DNA from: Gemmatimonadota bacterium
GTDB lineage: Bacteria > Gemmatimonadota > Gemmatimonadetes > Gemmatimonadales > GWC2-71-9
Length of the DNA stretch: 20,798 bases
Direction of reading: 5' to 3'
Assembly: GCA_003222235.1 (NCBI GenBank)
Contig: QHVD01000031.1
Coordinates: forward strand, 1 to 20,798
This document shows, piece after piece, positions 1 to 9,552 of the stretch (positions are counted from its first letter, which is position 1; every line of letters begins with the position of its first letter). The position numbers were made by a program, and so were the translations under genes. The notes under the pieces are model-generated. The model was not told where the DNA came from, did no database searches, and was given only the letters and a program-made list of their open reading frames with translations.

Positions 1-411
1 ATCCTCCAGCCCGATCAATACCCCGAGCTGTACGGGAACGTATACCACAAGGTGCGGATCAACTACTATCCCCCCAGGGGCGACAACAAAGAGGGGTGGG
101 ACAATATCGACATCTTCGGCTGGCTGGGCTATCCGATGCAGGTCAAGGTGGACTTCCTGTGCCGGGACTCCATTCTCGCGGCCCCCATCGTGCTCGACCT
201 CGCGCTGTTCTTCGATCTCGCCCAGCGGGCGCGCCTCGGCGGGATCCAGGAATGGCTGTCGTTCTACTTCAAGAGCCCTCAGACGGCGCCCGGCCTGTAT
301 CCCGAGCACGACCTCTTCATTCAGCAGACCAAACTCAAGAATACGCTGCGGTGGCTGATGGGCGAGGAACAGATCACCCACCTGGGCATCGAATACTACG
401 AGCAGTCGTGA
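1..411 (+). CDS. ino1: Inositol-3-phosphate synthase, C-terminal part (5' end outside window)
   Basis: The reading frame is open from base 1 and ends at TGA 409-411, giving the last 136 residues. The family makes 1D-myo-inositol 3-phosphate from glucose 6-phosphate using NAD in the cytoplasm, the first step to inositol lipids and solutes. Recognition rests on the C-terminal block: VDFLCRDSILAAPIVLDLAL, then an alpha-helical stretch, GGIQEWLSFYFKSP, APGLYPEHDLFIQ and LKNTLRWLMGEEQITHLG, which I know from bacterial members of this family. The catalytic core and NAD-binding region lie upstream and cannot be checked. The stop overlaps the GTG start of the cupredoxin gene, so the two are probably translationally coupled, although no functional link is obvious. 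The gene symbol is a family assignment. Confidence 0.82.
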   Translation: MLQPDQYPELYGNVYHKVRINYYPPRGDNKEGWDNIDIFGWLGYPMQVKVDFLCRDSILAAPIVLDLALFFDLAQRARLGGIQEWLSFYFKSPQTAPGLYPEHDLFIQQTKLKNTLRWLMGEEQITHLGIEYYEQS

Positions 412-816
412 GCGTCGCCGTCACGGCCGCCGGCTGTGCCGCCATCGTGTGGGTGCTGTGGTATTTCCTCTTCTCGGGCGGCGCAGCCACGGCCGCCACG
501 GTCGCAGAGGGAGTGCAGGAAGTGCGAATCACGGTCCAGGGCGGGTATAACCCCGATACGATCGTGGTGCAGGCCGGGAAGCCCGTGCGGCTGCAGTTCT
601 ACCGCGCCGAGACGGCGGATTGCTCCGAGCGTCTGGTGTTCGAGCAGTTCGCGATCGACGTCCCGCTCCCCGCATTCGAGACGACGACCGTCGAGTTCAC
701 CCCGAGCGAGGCGGGGGAGTATCGGTTCCGCTGCGGCATGAACATGCTGAAGGGGCTCCTGGTCGTCGAGCCCGCCACCGCGGACCGCAGGCCGTCCGCG
801 TCGCCGCACAAGTTCC

Positions 817-824
<8 letters not shown>
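408..824 (+). CDS. Membrane-anchored cupredoxin-domain protein
   Basis: A 138-residue protein. I chose GTG 408, which overlaps the upstream stop, because a hydrophobic anchor follows at once (residues about 3-24, with a WVLWYFLF core) and codons further upstream are a shadow of the inositol synthase gene. The rest is a beta-rich cupredoxin fold: YNPDTIVVQAGKPVRLQF, a Cys in ETADCSERLVF, then YRFRCGMNMLKG near the end. The Cys of the first segment and the Cys/Met cluster of the second are probable copper ligands. The gene overlaps the copper ATPase start by 8 bases, so it likely hands copper to, or takes it from, the ATPase at the membrane. This is an inference from context and family; no electron-transfer partner is visible. 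Topology (N-in, domain outside) is predicted by eye. Confidence 0.8.
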
Positions 825-3375
<2,551 letters not shown>

Positions 3376-3402
3376 CCCCCTCTCCGCGTTGCGGAGACGG
3401 GG
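3376..3402. terminator. Hairpin just after the copper ATPase
   Basis: CCCC plus TCTCCGC (3377-3387) can pair with GCGGAGA plus GGGG (3391-3402), with a three-base GTT loop and one bulged C. No T-run follows, so it may act as a processing or Rho-linked barrier rather than a classical terminator. Its C-rich left side continues from the last codons of the ATPase and resembles a dispersed intergenic repeat seen in many GC-rich genomes. Confidence 0.4.
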
Positions 3403-3433
3403 AACGAAGCACAGGGTCACGTGGAGACGAGCC

Positions 3434-3724
3434 GTGAAATATTTCCACCGCGCGACGCTGTCGCCCGACGAAGTGCTCGCGGCAGCGAAGGCGTTCTTCG
3501 GGTCCCGCATGGCGCCCGCCGAGGAGGCGCCGCGGCGCCGCGTCTATGCGGGCCCGCTCGGCAAAGTGACCGTCGCGGCTCGGGCGGAGGGTGGGCACTA
3601 CACGTTCGTCGAGGTGAGCACCGACCAGGTGGGCGAGTCCGAGCTCGACAGGCTCGCGAAGCGCTTTTTGGCGGAAGTTCACAAGCAGGTCGAGCCGGCG
3701 CACGAGCTGCGGGGCGCCTACTAG
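3434..3724 (+). CDS. Small protein of unknown function
   Basis: A 96-residue soluble protein that I do not recognise. GTG 3434 is chosen because GGAG lies 8 bases upstream and the residues from here on look like a compact domain: VKYFHRATLSPDEVLAAAKA, an Arg-rich turn, then strands (VTVAARAEGGHYTFVEV) and a C-terminal helix (ELDRLAKRFLAEVHKQV). The alternation suggests a small alpha/beta fold. No Cys, no signal peptide and no membrane segment are seen. It follows the copper ATPase by 58 bases and faces the copper chaperone, so a role in metal handling is possible but unsupported. An upstream start would add about 15 Arg-rich residues encoded by the hairpin region and is less likely. Confidence 0.6.
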   Translation: MKYFHRATLSPDEVLAAAKAFFGSRMAPAEEAPRRRVYAGPLGKVTVAARAEGGHYTFVEVSTDQVGESELDRLAKRFLAEVHKQVEPAHELRGAY

Positions 3725-3756
3725 ACGTCTCGACGTCTAGACGTCTAGCCGTCTAG
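3721..3756. repeat. Locus A: octamer array CTAGACGT between convergent genes
   Basis: Four and a half copies of an 8-base unit (CTAGACGT, CTCGACGT, CTAGACGT, CTAGCCGT, CTAG). The unit is nearly self-complementary: CTAGACGTC at 3721-3729 pairs with GACGTCTAG at 3732-3740. It fills the gap between the unknown small gene and the convergent copper chaperone, and includes the stop of the first. It may end transcription from both sides. Confidence 0.75.
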
Positions 3757-3757
3757 T

Positions 3758-3973
3758 TTAGCCCGCCAGCTTCGCCCCGTACCCTGCCTGCTCCACCGCC
3801 GCGACCAGCTGGTCGGTGGTAGTGGTGTCGTCGTTGAAGTCGATCTCGGCTTCGCCGGTCTCCAGCTCCACGATCGCGGAGTAGACTCCCGCCGTGCGCT
3901 TGAGCGCGCTCTCCACCTTCATCTGGCAGTGACCGCATGTCATGCCGCTTACGCGCAGCTTGAGTGTCGCCAT
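3758..3973 (-). CDS. copZ: Copper chaperone, heavy-metal-associated domain
   Basis: A 71-residue single HMA domain, the only minus-strand gene found. MATLKLRVSGMTCGHCQMKV carries the CxxC site that binds one Cu+; the rest has the usual beta-alpha-beta-beta-alpha-beta order ending in AVEQAGYGAKLAG. Such proteins carry Cu+ in the cytoplasm to the N-terminal domain of CopA-type ATPases, which fits the ATPase gene on the other strand 400 bases away. The start ATG has a strong GGAGGAG site 4 bases upstream. Its stop abuts the octamer repeat. Length and motif are normal for the family; the gene name is by homology and context. Confidence 0.9.
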   Translation of the reverse strand: MATLKLRVSGMTCGHCQMKVESALKRTAGVYSAIVELETGEAEIDFNDDTTTTDQLVAAVEQAGYGAKLAG

Positions 3974-4012
3974 CGTCTCCTCCGATCCCCCTCGGGCTCG
4001 GGCCGCTATTGA

Positions 4013-4035
4013 TTCTCCCGTTCCCCTTGGTCAAG
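4013..4035 (-). promoter_or_regulatory. Candidate promoter of the copper chaperone
   Basis: Reading the minus strand, TTGACC (complement of 4029-4034) is a good -35 box. A -10 box about 17-18 bases further on (around CAATAG) matches poorly. The plus strand here contains the short palindrome CTTG-GT-CAAG, which could be an operator. No clear CueR-type dyad was found. Confidence 0.25.
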
Positions 4036-4053
4036 TTTCACGCCCACTAGAAT
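4027..4053 (+). promoter_or_regulatory. Candidate promoter giving a leaderless E1 alpha mRNA
   Basis: TAGAAT at 4048-4053 fits a TANNNT -10 element and ends 7 bases before the ATG at 4061, so transcription would begin at or next to the start codon. TTGGTC at 4027-4032 is a possible -35 box but the spacing is short (15). There is no ribosome-binding sequence before the ATG, which agrees with a leaderless message. Confidence 0.4.
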
Positions 4054-4060
4054 TTACGTC

Positions 4061-5116
4061 ATGGCATCGCACGCCGCTCCGACCGCTCAATCCCCGCCCA
4101 TCCCCGCGGGGCTGTCTCGCGATCAATTGCTGGAGATCTACCGTTATCTGCGACTCACGCGGACGCTCGAGGAGCGGCTCACCGCGCTCTACAGGCAAAG
4201 CAAGGTCGTCGGCGGGTTGTTCCGATCGCTGGGGCAGGAAGCCGAGTCCGTCGGGTCGGCCTATGCGCTGGAGCGGGGCAGCCACCGTGACTTGATGTCG
4301 CCGCTCACGCGGAACCTCGGCTCGATGCTGGTAATGGGCGCCGCCCCGATCCAGATCCTTCGGCAGTACCTGGCCAGGGCGGAGTCCCCCACGGGCGGGC
4401 GCGACCTGAACATTCACTTCGGCGACCTGGAGCGTGGCTACCTGGGACAGATCTCGCACCTGGGAGACATGATCCCGGTGATGGCCGGGATCGCCCTCGC
4501 GTTCAAGCTGCGGCGCGAGCCGCGCGTCGGGCTCGTCTACATCGGGGACGGCGGGATGTCGGCGGGCGCGTTCCACGAGGGTATCAACTTCGCCGCGGCG
4601 CGGCGGGTGCCGCTCGTCGTCGTCGGCGAATACAACCACTGGGCCTATTCGACCCCCCCCCGCAAGCAGTTCGCGGTCGAGCATCTCGCCGACCGCGTGA
4701 AGGCCTACGGCATCCCCGCGGTCAGCGTGGACGGCAACGACGTGCTCGCCGTCTACGAGGCGACGCGGTTCGCCGTCGAGCGCGCGCGCCAGGGCAAGGG
4801 CGTTCACTTCATCGAGGTCAAGACCTACCGCCGCAAGGGGCACGCCGAGCATGACGACCAGCACTACGTGCCCCAGCACGAGCTCGAGTGGTGGGCGAAG
4901 GAGAACGACCCCATCGACCGCTATGTGCAGCGGCTGCTCGGCAGCGGGTGGGCGGAGGAGCAGGAGCTGAAGGAGATCGACGAGCGGGTGCGGGTGGAGA
5001 TCGACGCGGCCGCGGACGCCTGCCTGGGCGAGCCGGCTCCGGGCCCCGAGTCGGCGCTCGCGGATGTGTACGGCGATCCCCCGGCGGCCGAGCGGCTGTG
5101 GTTTCGGAGCGTGTGA
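4061..5116 (+). CDS. 2-oxoacid dehydrogenase E1 component, alpha subunit
   Basis: A 351-residue thiamine-diphosphate enzyme subunit. With the beta subunit it decarboxylates a 2-oxoacid (pyruvate or a branched-chain acid) and passes the acyl group to lipoyl-E2. Family marks: YRYLRLTRTLEERL near the start, RSLGQEAESVGSAYAL, the diphosphate/Mg motif GDGGMSAGAFHEGIN from residue 162, and YRRKGHAEHDD in the phosphorylation-loop region. The TPP motif usually ends with NN; here the matching place reads GEYN (residues 189-192), so the first Asn is Tyr. The start ATG 4061 has no ribosome site but a -10-like box just upstream. The gene overlaps the beta subunit (TGATG). Substrate cannot be fixed from sequence; no E3 is in the window. 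Confidence 0.88.
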   Translation: MASHAAPTAQSPPIPAGLSRDQLLEIYRYLRLTRTLEERLTALYRQSKVVGGLFRSLGQEAESVGSAYALERGSHRDLMSPLTRNLGSMLVMGAAPIQILRQYLARAESPTGGRDLNIHFGDLERGYLGQISHLGDMIPVMAGIALAFKLRREPRVGLVYIGDGGMSAGAFHEGINFAAARRVPLVVVGEYNHWAYSTPPRKQFAVEHLADRVKAYGIPAVSVDGNDVLAVYEATRFAVERARQGKGVHFIEVKTYRRKGHAEHDDQHYVPQHELEWWAKENDPIDRYVQRLLGSGWAEEQELKEIDERVRVEIDAAADACLGEPAPGPESALADVYGDPPAAERLWFRSV

Positions 5117-6093
5117 TGGCCGAAGTCACCTATCTCGAGGCGTTGCGCCAGGGGTTGTGGGAGGAGATGGAGCGCGACGAGCGCGTCTTCATCCTGGGCG
5201 AAGACGTGGGGAGCTACGGTGGGGCGTTCAAGGTCACGGAAGGCTTCGCCAAGCAGTTCGGCGAGGAGCGGGTGATCGACACGCCGATCTCGGAGGCGGC
5301 GATCGTCGGCGCCGCAGCGGGCGCCGCGCACATGGGGATGCGGCCGGTCGCGGAGATGCAGTTCATCGACTTCATCTCGTGCGCCTACGACATGCTCACG
5401 AACTACGTGGCGACCGCGCGCTACCGCGCCGGGCTGCCGACGCCGATGGTCGTGCGGGGGCCCTGCGGCGGGTACGTGCGCGGCGGGCCGTTCCACTCCC
5501 AGAACGTCGAGGCCGCCTTCTTCCACACTCCCGGGCTGAAAATCGTGTATCCCGCCACGGCGCGCGACGCGAAGGGACTCGTCAAGAGCGCGATCCGCGA
5601 CGACGACCCCGTGATCTACCTCGAGCACAAGTGGCTGTACCGCCGCATCAAGGAGCGGCTTCCCGAGGACGAGGAGATCCTGACGCCGATCGGGGCGGCG
5701 CGGGTGGCGCACGAGGGAAACGACCTGTCGGTCGTCACGTACGGCGCGACGCTGTGGAAGTCCCTCGAGGCGGCCGAGCAGCTCGACAAGGACGGCGTTT
5801 CGGTCGAGGTGCTCGATCTGCGCACGCTCCTCCCCCTCGACGACGCTGCGATCATGCGCAGCGTCAAGAAGACGAACAAGCTGCTGATCGTCCACGAGGA
5901 CACGCGCACCGGCGGTCTGGCGGGGGAGATTGCGGCGCGCGTCAACGAGCAGGCGTTCGAGTGGCTGGACGGGCCGATCATGCGGGTGACGGCGCACGAC
6001 GTGCCGCTGCCCTACGCGCCGACGCTGGAAGATTTCGTGCTGCCGCAGACGGGCGATATCGTGAAGGCGGCCCGTTGGTTAGCTGCTTACTGA
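5116..6093 (+). CDS. 2-oxoacid dehydrogenase E1 component, beta subunit
   Basis: A 325-residue transketolase-like subunit that completes the E1 active site. MAEVTYLEALRQGLWEEM, VFILGEDVGSYGGAFKVTEG, RVIDTPISEAAIVGAAAGAA, EMQFIDFISCAYDML, PGLKIVYPATARDAKGL, DDPVIYLEHKWLYRR and EVLDLRTLLPLD are all typical blocks in the usual order, ending with the C-terminal domain (VHEDTRTGGLAGEIAARV). Length is normal. The ATG overlaps the alpha-subunit stop, and GGAG about 9 bases upstream can serve as ribosome site, so equal synthesis of both chains is expected. The residues do not separate pyruvate from branched-chain 2-oxoacid dehydrogenase with confidence. Confidence 0.92.
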   Translation: MAEVTYLEALRQGLWEEMERDERVFILGEDVGSYGGAFKVTEGFAKQFGEERVIDTPISEAAIVGAAAGAAHMGMRPVAEMQFIDFISCAYDMLTNYVATARYRAGLPTPMVVRGPCGGYVRGGPFHSQNVEAAFFHTPGLKIVYPATARDAKGLVKSAIRDDDPVIYLEHKWLYRRIKERLPEDEEILTPIGAARVAHEGNDLSVVTYGATLWKSLEAAEQLDKDGVSVEVLDLRTLLPLDDAAIMRSVKKTNKLLIVHEDTRTGGLAGEIAARVNEQAFEWLDGPIMRVTAHDVPLPYAPTLEDFVLPQTGDIVKAARWLAAY

Positions 6094-6179
6094 GGTGTTA
6101 GGTGTTGGGTGCTGGGAATTAGGGCGTTCACCCCTAGCCCCTAGCACCTAACACCTGGGACTCGGCACCTGACACCTTT
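6093..6179. repeat. Locus B: inverted heptamer arrays between E1 beta and E2
   Basis: The left arm is a 7-base tandem array (AGGTGTT, AGGTGTT, GGGTGCT, GGGAATT, AGGG) at 6093-6124. The right arm is the complement array (CCCCTAG twice, CACCTAA, CACCTGG, GACTCGG, CACCTGA, CACCTTT) at 6131-6179. AGGTGTTAGGTG pairs perfectly with CACCTAACACCT (6145-6156). The array begins at the last base of the E1 beta stop and ends just before the ribosome site of E2, so it sits in an mRNA shared by both genes. Confidence 0.8.
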
Positions 6180-6188
6180 GGAGAAGCT

Positions 6189-7634
6189 ATGGCCCGTATA
6201 GACGTCCTCATGCCCCAGATGGGCGAGTCGATCGCCGAGGGCACGGTCAGCAAGTGGCTCAAGAAGGTTGGCGAGGAAGTCAAGCGGGACGAGCCGCTGT
6301 TCGAGATCTCGACCGATAAGGTCGACGCTGAGATCCCGTCGCCCGTGGCCGGCGTGCTGGCGGAGATCAAGGTGCAGGAAGGGCAGACGGTCGCGGTGCA
6401 GACTCTCGTCGGAGTCATCGAGACGGAGAAGGGCGCCGCGGCCGTGACGGCGCCCGCCCCCTCCCCCCCCTCCGCCCCCTCCCCCCCCTCCGCACCAGCC
6501 CAGCGGGCACCCGCTGCTCCGGGGGGCGCCGTCCCTGTCACGGCCGCCGCGGCAGCCGCCCCGGTGGGGAAGGGTGGGGACGGGGACGAGACCGCCGAAG
6601 AGCGGCTACGCCGGCGCTCCACACCCCTCGTGCGTAAGATCGCGGCCGAGCACAACCTCGATATCTCGGCCGTCACGGGGACCGGATTCGCGGGCCGGGT
6701 GACGAAGCAGGACATCTTGGAGTTTATCGAGGGTGCTGCGGTCGCGGCGGGACCCACCGTGGCCCCGGCCATGCGCCCGGTTTCTCCCGCGTCCCCCTCT
6801 CCTGCCATCCCCGCCCCCCCGCCCCCAGCTGCACCGCCCGCACCCACGGGTCGGCAGCCCCCATCGCCCCGCCCCGCCGCTGCGGGGGCTCCCGCCGGCC
6901 CGGTGGAGCATCCCGTCGTCGAGCCGTGGCCGGGCGACCGCGTCGAGCCGTTCTCGAAGATCCGCAAGATCACCGCGGATCACATGGTCATGTCGCGCCG
7001 TGTCTCGGCGCACGTGACGAGCTTCTTCGAGGTAGACTACACCCGCGTTGCGGAGCTCCGCAGGAAGCACAAGCAGGCGTACGCCGAGCGTGGGGTCAAC
7101 CTCACCTACCTGGCGTTCATCGCCAAGACCTGCGCCCAGATGCTGCGCAAGCATCCGGTCGTCAACGCCGCCGTGTCGGGGGACAACATCATCTATCGGG
7201 GCGACGTCAATGTCGGGATCGCCGTGGCGCTGGACTGGGGCCTCATCGTGCCCGTCATCAAGCGCGCCGACGAGCTGTCGCTCGCGGGCATCGCCCGGGC
7301 GATCAACGACCTGGGCGAGCGGGCGCGGACGAAAAAGCTCTTGCCCGACGAGATCCAGCGCGGCACGTTCACGATCACGAACCCCGGTGTGTTCGGCTCG
7401 TACGCCGGCGCGCCGATCATCAACCAGCCGCAGGTGGCCATCCTGGGCGTGGGTGTGATCGAGAAGCGGCCCAAGGTCGTCACGCTCCCCGACGGCACCG
7501 ACACGATCGCCGTCCGCTCTCTCGGGGTGCTATCCATGTCGTACGATCACCGCGTCGTGGACGGCGCCGACGCGGACCGGTTCCTGGCCGAAGTCAAGGG
7601 GACGCTTGAGGCGTTCCCCGAAGGGTCGGTGTAG
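6189..7634 (+). CDS. Dihydrolipoyl acyltransferase (E2) of the 2-oxoacid dehydrogenase
   Basis: A 481-residue E2 that carries the acyl group on lipoate and transfers it to CoA, forming the core of the complex. It has one N-terminal lipoyl domain (residues 1-80; EISTDKVDAEIPSP, lipoyl Lys44), a Pro/Ala-rich linker, a peripheral-subunit-binding domain (about 143-180; STPLVRKIAAEHNLDISAV then GRVTKQDILEF), a second long Pro/Ala linker, and the catalytic domain with MSYDHRVVDGADADRF (His454, Asp458). The start has GGAG 7 bases upstream. The first linker is coded by C-rich repeated DNA (PSPPSAPSPPSAP), which suggests expansion. It follows E1 beta across the heptamer arrays. Pyruvate or branched-chain specificity is not decided. 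Confidence 0.92.
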   Translation: MARIDVLMPQMGESIAEGTVSKWLKKVGEEVKRDEPLFEISTDKVDAEIPSPVAGVLAEIKVQEGQTVAVQTLVGVIETEKGAAAVTAPAPSPPSAPSPPSAPAQRAPAAPGGAVPVTAAAAAAPVGKGGDGDETAEERLRRRSTPLVRKIAAEHNLDISAVTGTGFAGRVTKQDILEFIEGAAVAAGPTVAPAMRPVSPASPSPAIPAPPPPAAPPAPTGRQPPSPRPAAAGAPAGPVEHPVVEPWPGDRVEPFSKIRKITADHMVMSRRVSAHVTSFFEVDYTRVAELRRKHKQAYAERGVNLTYLAFIAKTCAQMLRKHPVVNAAVSGDNIIYRGDVNVGIAVALDWGLIVPVIKRADELSLAGIARAINDLGERARTKKLLPDEIQRGTFTITNPGVFGSYAGAPIINQPQVAILGVGVIEKRPKVVTLPDGTDTIAVRSLGVLSMSYDHRVVDGADADRFLAEVKGTLEAFPEGSV

Positions 7635-7636
7635 CC

Positions 7637-7951
7637 ATGCCCAAGGTGCTGACCGTGGCCCGGGTGCGCGTCGCTCCCACCAACGAGGCCGACTACTTCG
7701 CAACCCTGAGGGAGCTGTGTCAGTTCGCCGAGGCGCGCGGTCAGCGCATCTGGCTGTTCCGCAACGCGAAGGATCCGCAGCTGTTCACCGAGTTCTCCGA
7801 GAGCCCGACCGAGATGTCGCATCGGGCGCAGTCGTCGCGGCTCCCCGAGGAGCTCAAGCTCGAGAAGCGCCTGCAGAGCCTCGGCGCCTACGCCCCCGAC
7901 GCCTGGGAGCTGTGGACCGAGGTGTCGCTCGCGGCGCCCACCGAAGCGTAG
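7637..7951 (+). CDS. Small unknown protein, possible dimeric alpha/beta-barrel
   Basis: A 104-residue soluble protein, two bases after the E2 stop. It starts with a strand (PKVLTVARVRVAP), a helix (NEADYFATLRELCQFAEARG), a second strand (QRIWLFRNAKDPQLFTEFSE), further helices and a final strand (AWELWTEVSLA). That order resembles antibiotic-biosynthesis-monooxygenase or NIPSNAP-like dimeric barrels, but no active-site residues confirm it. It could equally be a lineage-specific protein. It is probably translated from the same message as E2 and the next small gene. Confidence 0.6.
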   Translation: MPKVLTVARVRVAPTNEADYFATLRELCQFAEARGQRIWLFRNAKDPQLFTEFSESPTEMSHRAQSSRLPEELKLEKRLQSLGAYAPDAWELWTEVSLAAPTEA

Positions 7952-7959
7952 GAGGGAGC

Positions 7960-8229
7960 ATGGCGCGACGCCGGATCGTCGTGGACGGTGAGACGTGGGA
8001 GGTCTATCCATCGGGGCGAGTGACCGTGTACGACAAAGACGAGTTCGGGCTAGTGTTCCAGCACGGCGCCGGGCCCGAGCGCAAGCGCCGCTTCACCCGC
8101 TACGCGCCGGTCCGGAGCCGCAGCCCGGACGCCGCGTTCGCCGAGCTGTCCGACCACCAGCTGCTGGACCTGTTCCGCGCGTCCCAGCCCGCCTGGACTT
8201 CGCCCGAGAGTGCCTACGGCGCGCGTTGA
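7960..8229 (+). CDS. Small basic protein of unknown function
   Basis: An 89-residue protein. ATG 7960 is preceded by GGAGGG 3 bases upstream. The first half forms likely beta strands (RIVVDGETWEVYPSGRVTVY, then EFGLVFQHG), followed by an Arg-rich strip (ERKRRFTRYAPVRSRS) and a helix (DAAFAELSDHQLLDLFRAS). I do not recognise a family. The Arg cluster could contact nucleic acid, but that is a guess. Its end overlaps the start of the PHP gene by 20 bases. Confidence 0.6.
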   Translation: MARRRIVVDGETWEVYPSGRVTVYDKDEFGLVFQHGAGPERKRRFTRYAPVRSRSPDAAFAELSDHQLLDLFRASQPAWTSPESAYGAR

Positions 8230-9085
8230 CCTCCACTGCCACTCCTGGGCGTCCGACGGTGAGTACCCGCCGGCCGAAGTGGCGCATCGGGCCAAGGGGG
8301 CTGGGCTCGCGGCCATCGCCCTGACCGATCACGATACGACCGACGGCGTCGAGGACGCGGCGCGGGAAGGAGCGAGGCTGGGGGTCCGCGTCGTCCCGGG
8401 GTGCGAGTTCAGCGTCAAGGCGCCGTGGGGGGAGCTCCACCTGCTCGGGCTGTTTCTGCGGCCGGGGCATCGGCGGCTCGCGGAGTTTCTCGCCACGACC
8501 CGCGCCGCCCGGTGGCGCCGCGCCGAACAGATGGTCCAGCGATTGCAGCGCCTCGGCGTCGACATCGAGCTCGAGGACGTCGTGAGCGGGGCCGGGGACG
8601 GCGCGCTCGGGCGACCCCATGTCGCGCGCGTGCTGGTGGAGCGGGGCGTGAGCGCCGACATGAGCGACGCGTTCGGACGTTACCTCGGTCGCGGTAAGCC
8701 CGGCTACGTGGAGAAGCCGCTACCCACGCTCGGTCAGGTGACGGAGCTGGTGCACGGCGTGGGTGGCATCGCCGTCGCGGCCCACTTGGGCGACCACGGG
8801 ACCGAGGGTCAGATCCGCGAGGTTCAGCGCCAGGGGCTAGACGGGGTCGAGGTCCGACACCCGAGCCACTCCGCTGCGACGGAGCAGCGGCTCATCACGA
8901 TCGCCGAACGCCTTGGGCTCGCGATCAGCGGCGGGTCGGACTGGCACGGCGACACGGAGCTGGGCGGTGCGCACGCCGGGCTTGGCGAGCTCGACGTCCC
9001 GATCGAGTGGCTGGAGCGGCTGGAAGAGCGGTGCCGGCAGACGACTCGCGCACGCGGGTCAGAAAGGCCTGAGGGTACTCCATGA
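8210..9085 (+). CDS. PHP-domain phosphoesterase
   Basis: A 291-residue metal-dependent phosphoesterase of the PHP family, similar in build to the RNase AM/YciV-type nucleoside 3',5'-bisphosphate phosphatases. Metal-binding motifs are in order: DLHCHSWASDG at the N terminus, LTDHDTTDG, PGCEFS, ELHLLG, GRPHVARVL, AAHLGDHG and GSDWHGD near the end. The third His motif reads AHLGDHG where the family more often has AHP. GTG 8210 overlaps the preceding gene and is followed at once by the first metal motif, so little room exists for another start. The stop overlaps the peroxiredoxin start (ATGA). Likely role: removal of phosphate from nucleotides or RNA ends; the exact substrate is not known. Confidence 0.85.
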   Translation: MPTARVDLHCHSWASDGEYPPAEVAHRAKGAGLAAIALTDHDTTDGVEDAAREGARLGVRVVPGCEFSVKAPWGELHLLGLFLRPGHRRLAEFLATTRAARWRRAEQMVQRLQRLGVDIELEDVVSGAGDGALGRPHVARVLVERGVSADMSDAFGRYLGRGKPGYVEKPLPTLGQVTELVHGVGGIAVAAHLGDHGTEGQIREVQRQGLDGVEVRHPSHSAATEQRLITIAERLGLAISGGSDWHGDTELGGAHAGLGELDVPIEWLERLEERCRQTTRARGSERPEGTP

Positions 9086-9552
9086 GCGACCTCCTCCCCG
9101 TCGGGGGCCGGGCCCCGCTGTTCCGAGCCGCGGCATCCGACGGCAAGACCTACAGCCTCGGCGACGTTCTCGAGATGAGGCACGTCGTGCTCGTCTTCTA
9201 TCCCGGGAACAACACGCCCGGTTGAAACCGCCAACTCTCCGCCGTGCGCGACGAGATCGTCAAGTTCGAGAAGGCGGGCGTCCAGCCGTTCGGAGTGAAC
9301 CCGGCGGGCGTGGCGGACCACGCCGGCTACGCGAAGAACATGGGGTTTAACTTCCCGCTCCTCACGGATCCCGACCGCGCGATCGCCGCGGCGTATCACG
9401 CCCTGAAGGAGGACGGCACGAGCATCCAGCGCTCCGTGTACGTGGTCCGGAGCGACGGGACGATCGCGTTCGCCCAGCGAGGCGCGCCGCCGGTGGACGA
9501 GATTGTCGCCGCGCTGGACGCCGGTGCGCCCGGCGGCAGCCGTGCCGGCTGA
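9082..9552 (+). CDS. Peroxiredoxin with selenocysteine at the peroxidatic position (in-frame UGA 9223-9225)
   Basis: A 156-residue AhpC/TSA (Bcp-like) peroxiredoxin if UGA 9223-9225 is read as Sec48. From ATG 9082 (GAGGG 7 bases upstream; ATGA overlap with the PHP gene) the frame gives MSDLLPVGGRAPLF, HVVLVFYPGNNTPG, the UGA, then NRQLSAVRDEIVKFEKAG and the rest of the thioredoxin fold to TGA 9550-9552. In this family the sequence is TPGCT, with Cys attacking peroxides; the UGA falls exactly on that Cys. The second Cys of Bcp, five residues on, is Ser here, so this would be a one-Sec enzyme needing an outside thiol. A stop here would leave a 47-residue fragment with no active site. Homology continues without a gap on both sides, which argues against a pseudogene. 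Confidence 0.88.
9226..9261 (+). promoter_or_regulatory. Candidate bacterial SECIS element of the peroxiredoxin
   Basis: Two mutually exclusive hairpins lie right after the UGA: TCTC-CGC (9236-9242), loop CGT, GCG (9246-9248) with GAGA (9253-9256) and a right-hand bulge; or GACG (9250-9253), loop AGAT, CGTC (9258-9261). Their loops are about 18 and 29 bases after the UGA, inside the range known for bacterial SECIS elements. Neither is long, so this call rests mainly on position. Confidence 0.4.

Noticed and set aside
4021..4060. CueR-type operator in the gap between the copper chaperone and E1 alpha
   Set aside because: Only a short CTTG-GT-CAAG palindrome is present; the longer dyad and 19-base spacing typical of MerR-family promoters were not found.
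9223..9225. UGA as tryptophan or glycine (alternative genetic code) in the peroxiredoxin
   Set aside because: UGA is used as a normal stop for many genes here (for example 409-411, 3373-3375, 9550-9552, 16003-16005), and both internal UGA codons sit on catalytic Cys positions.
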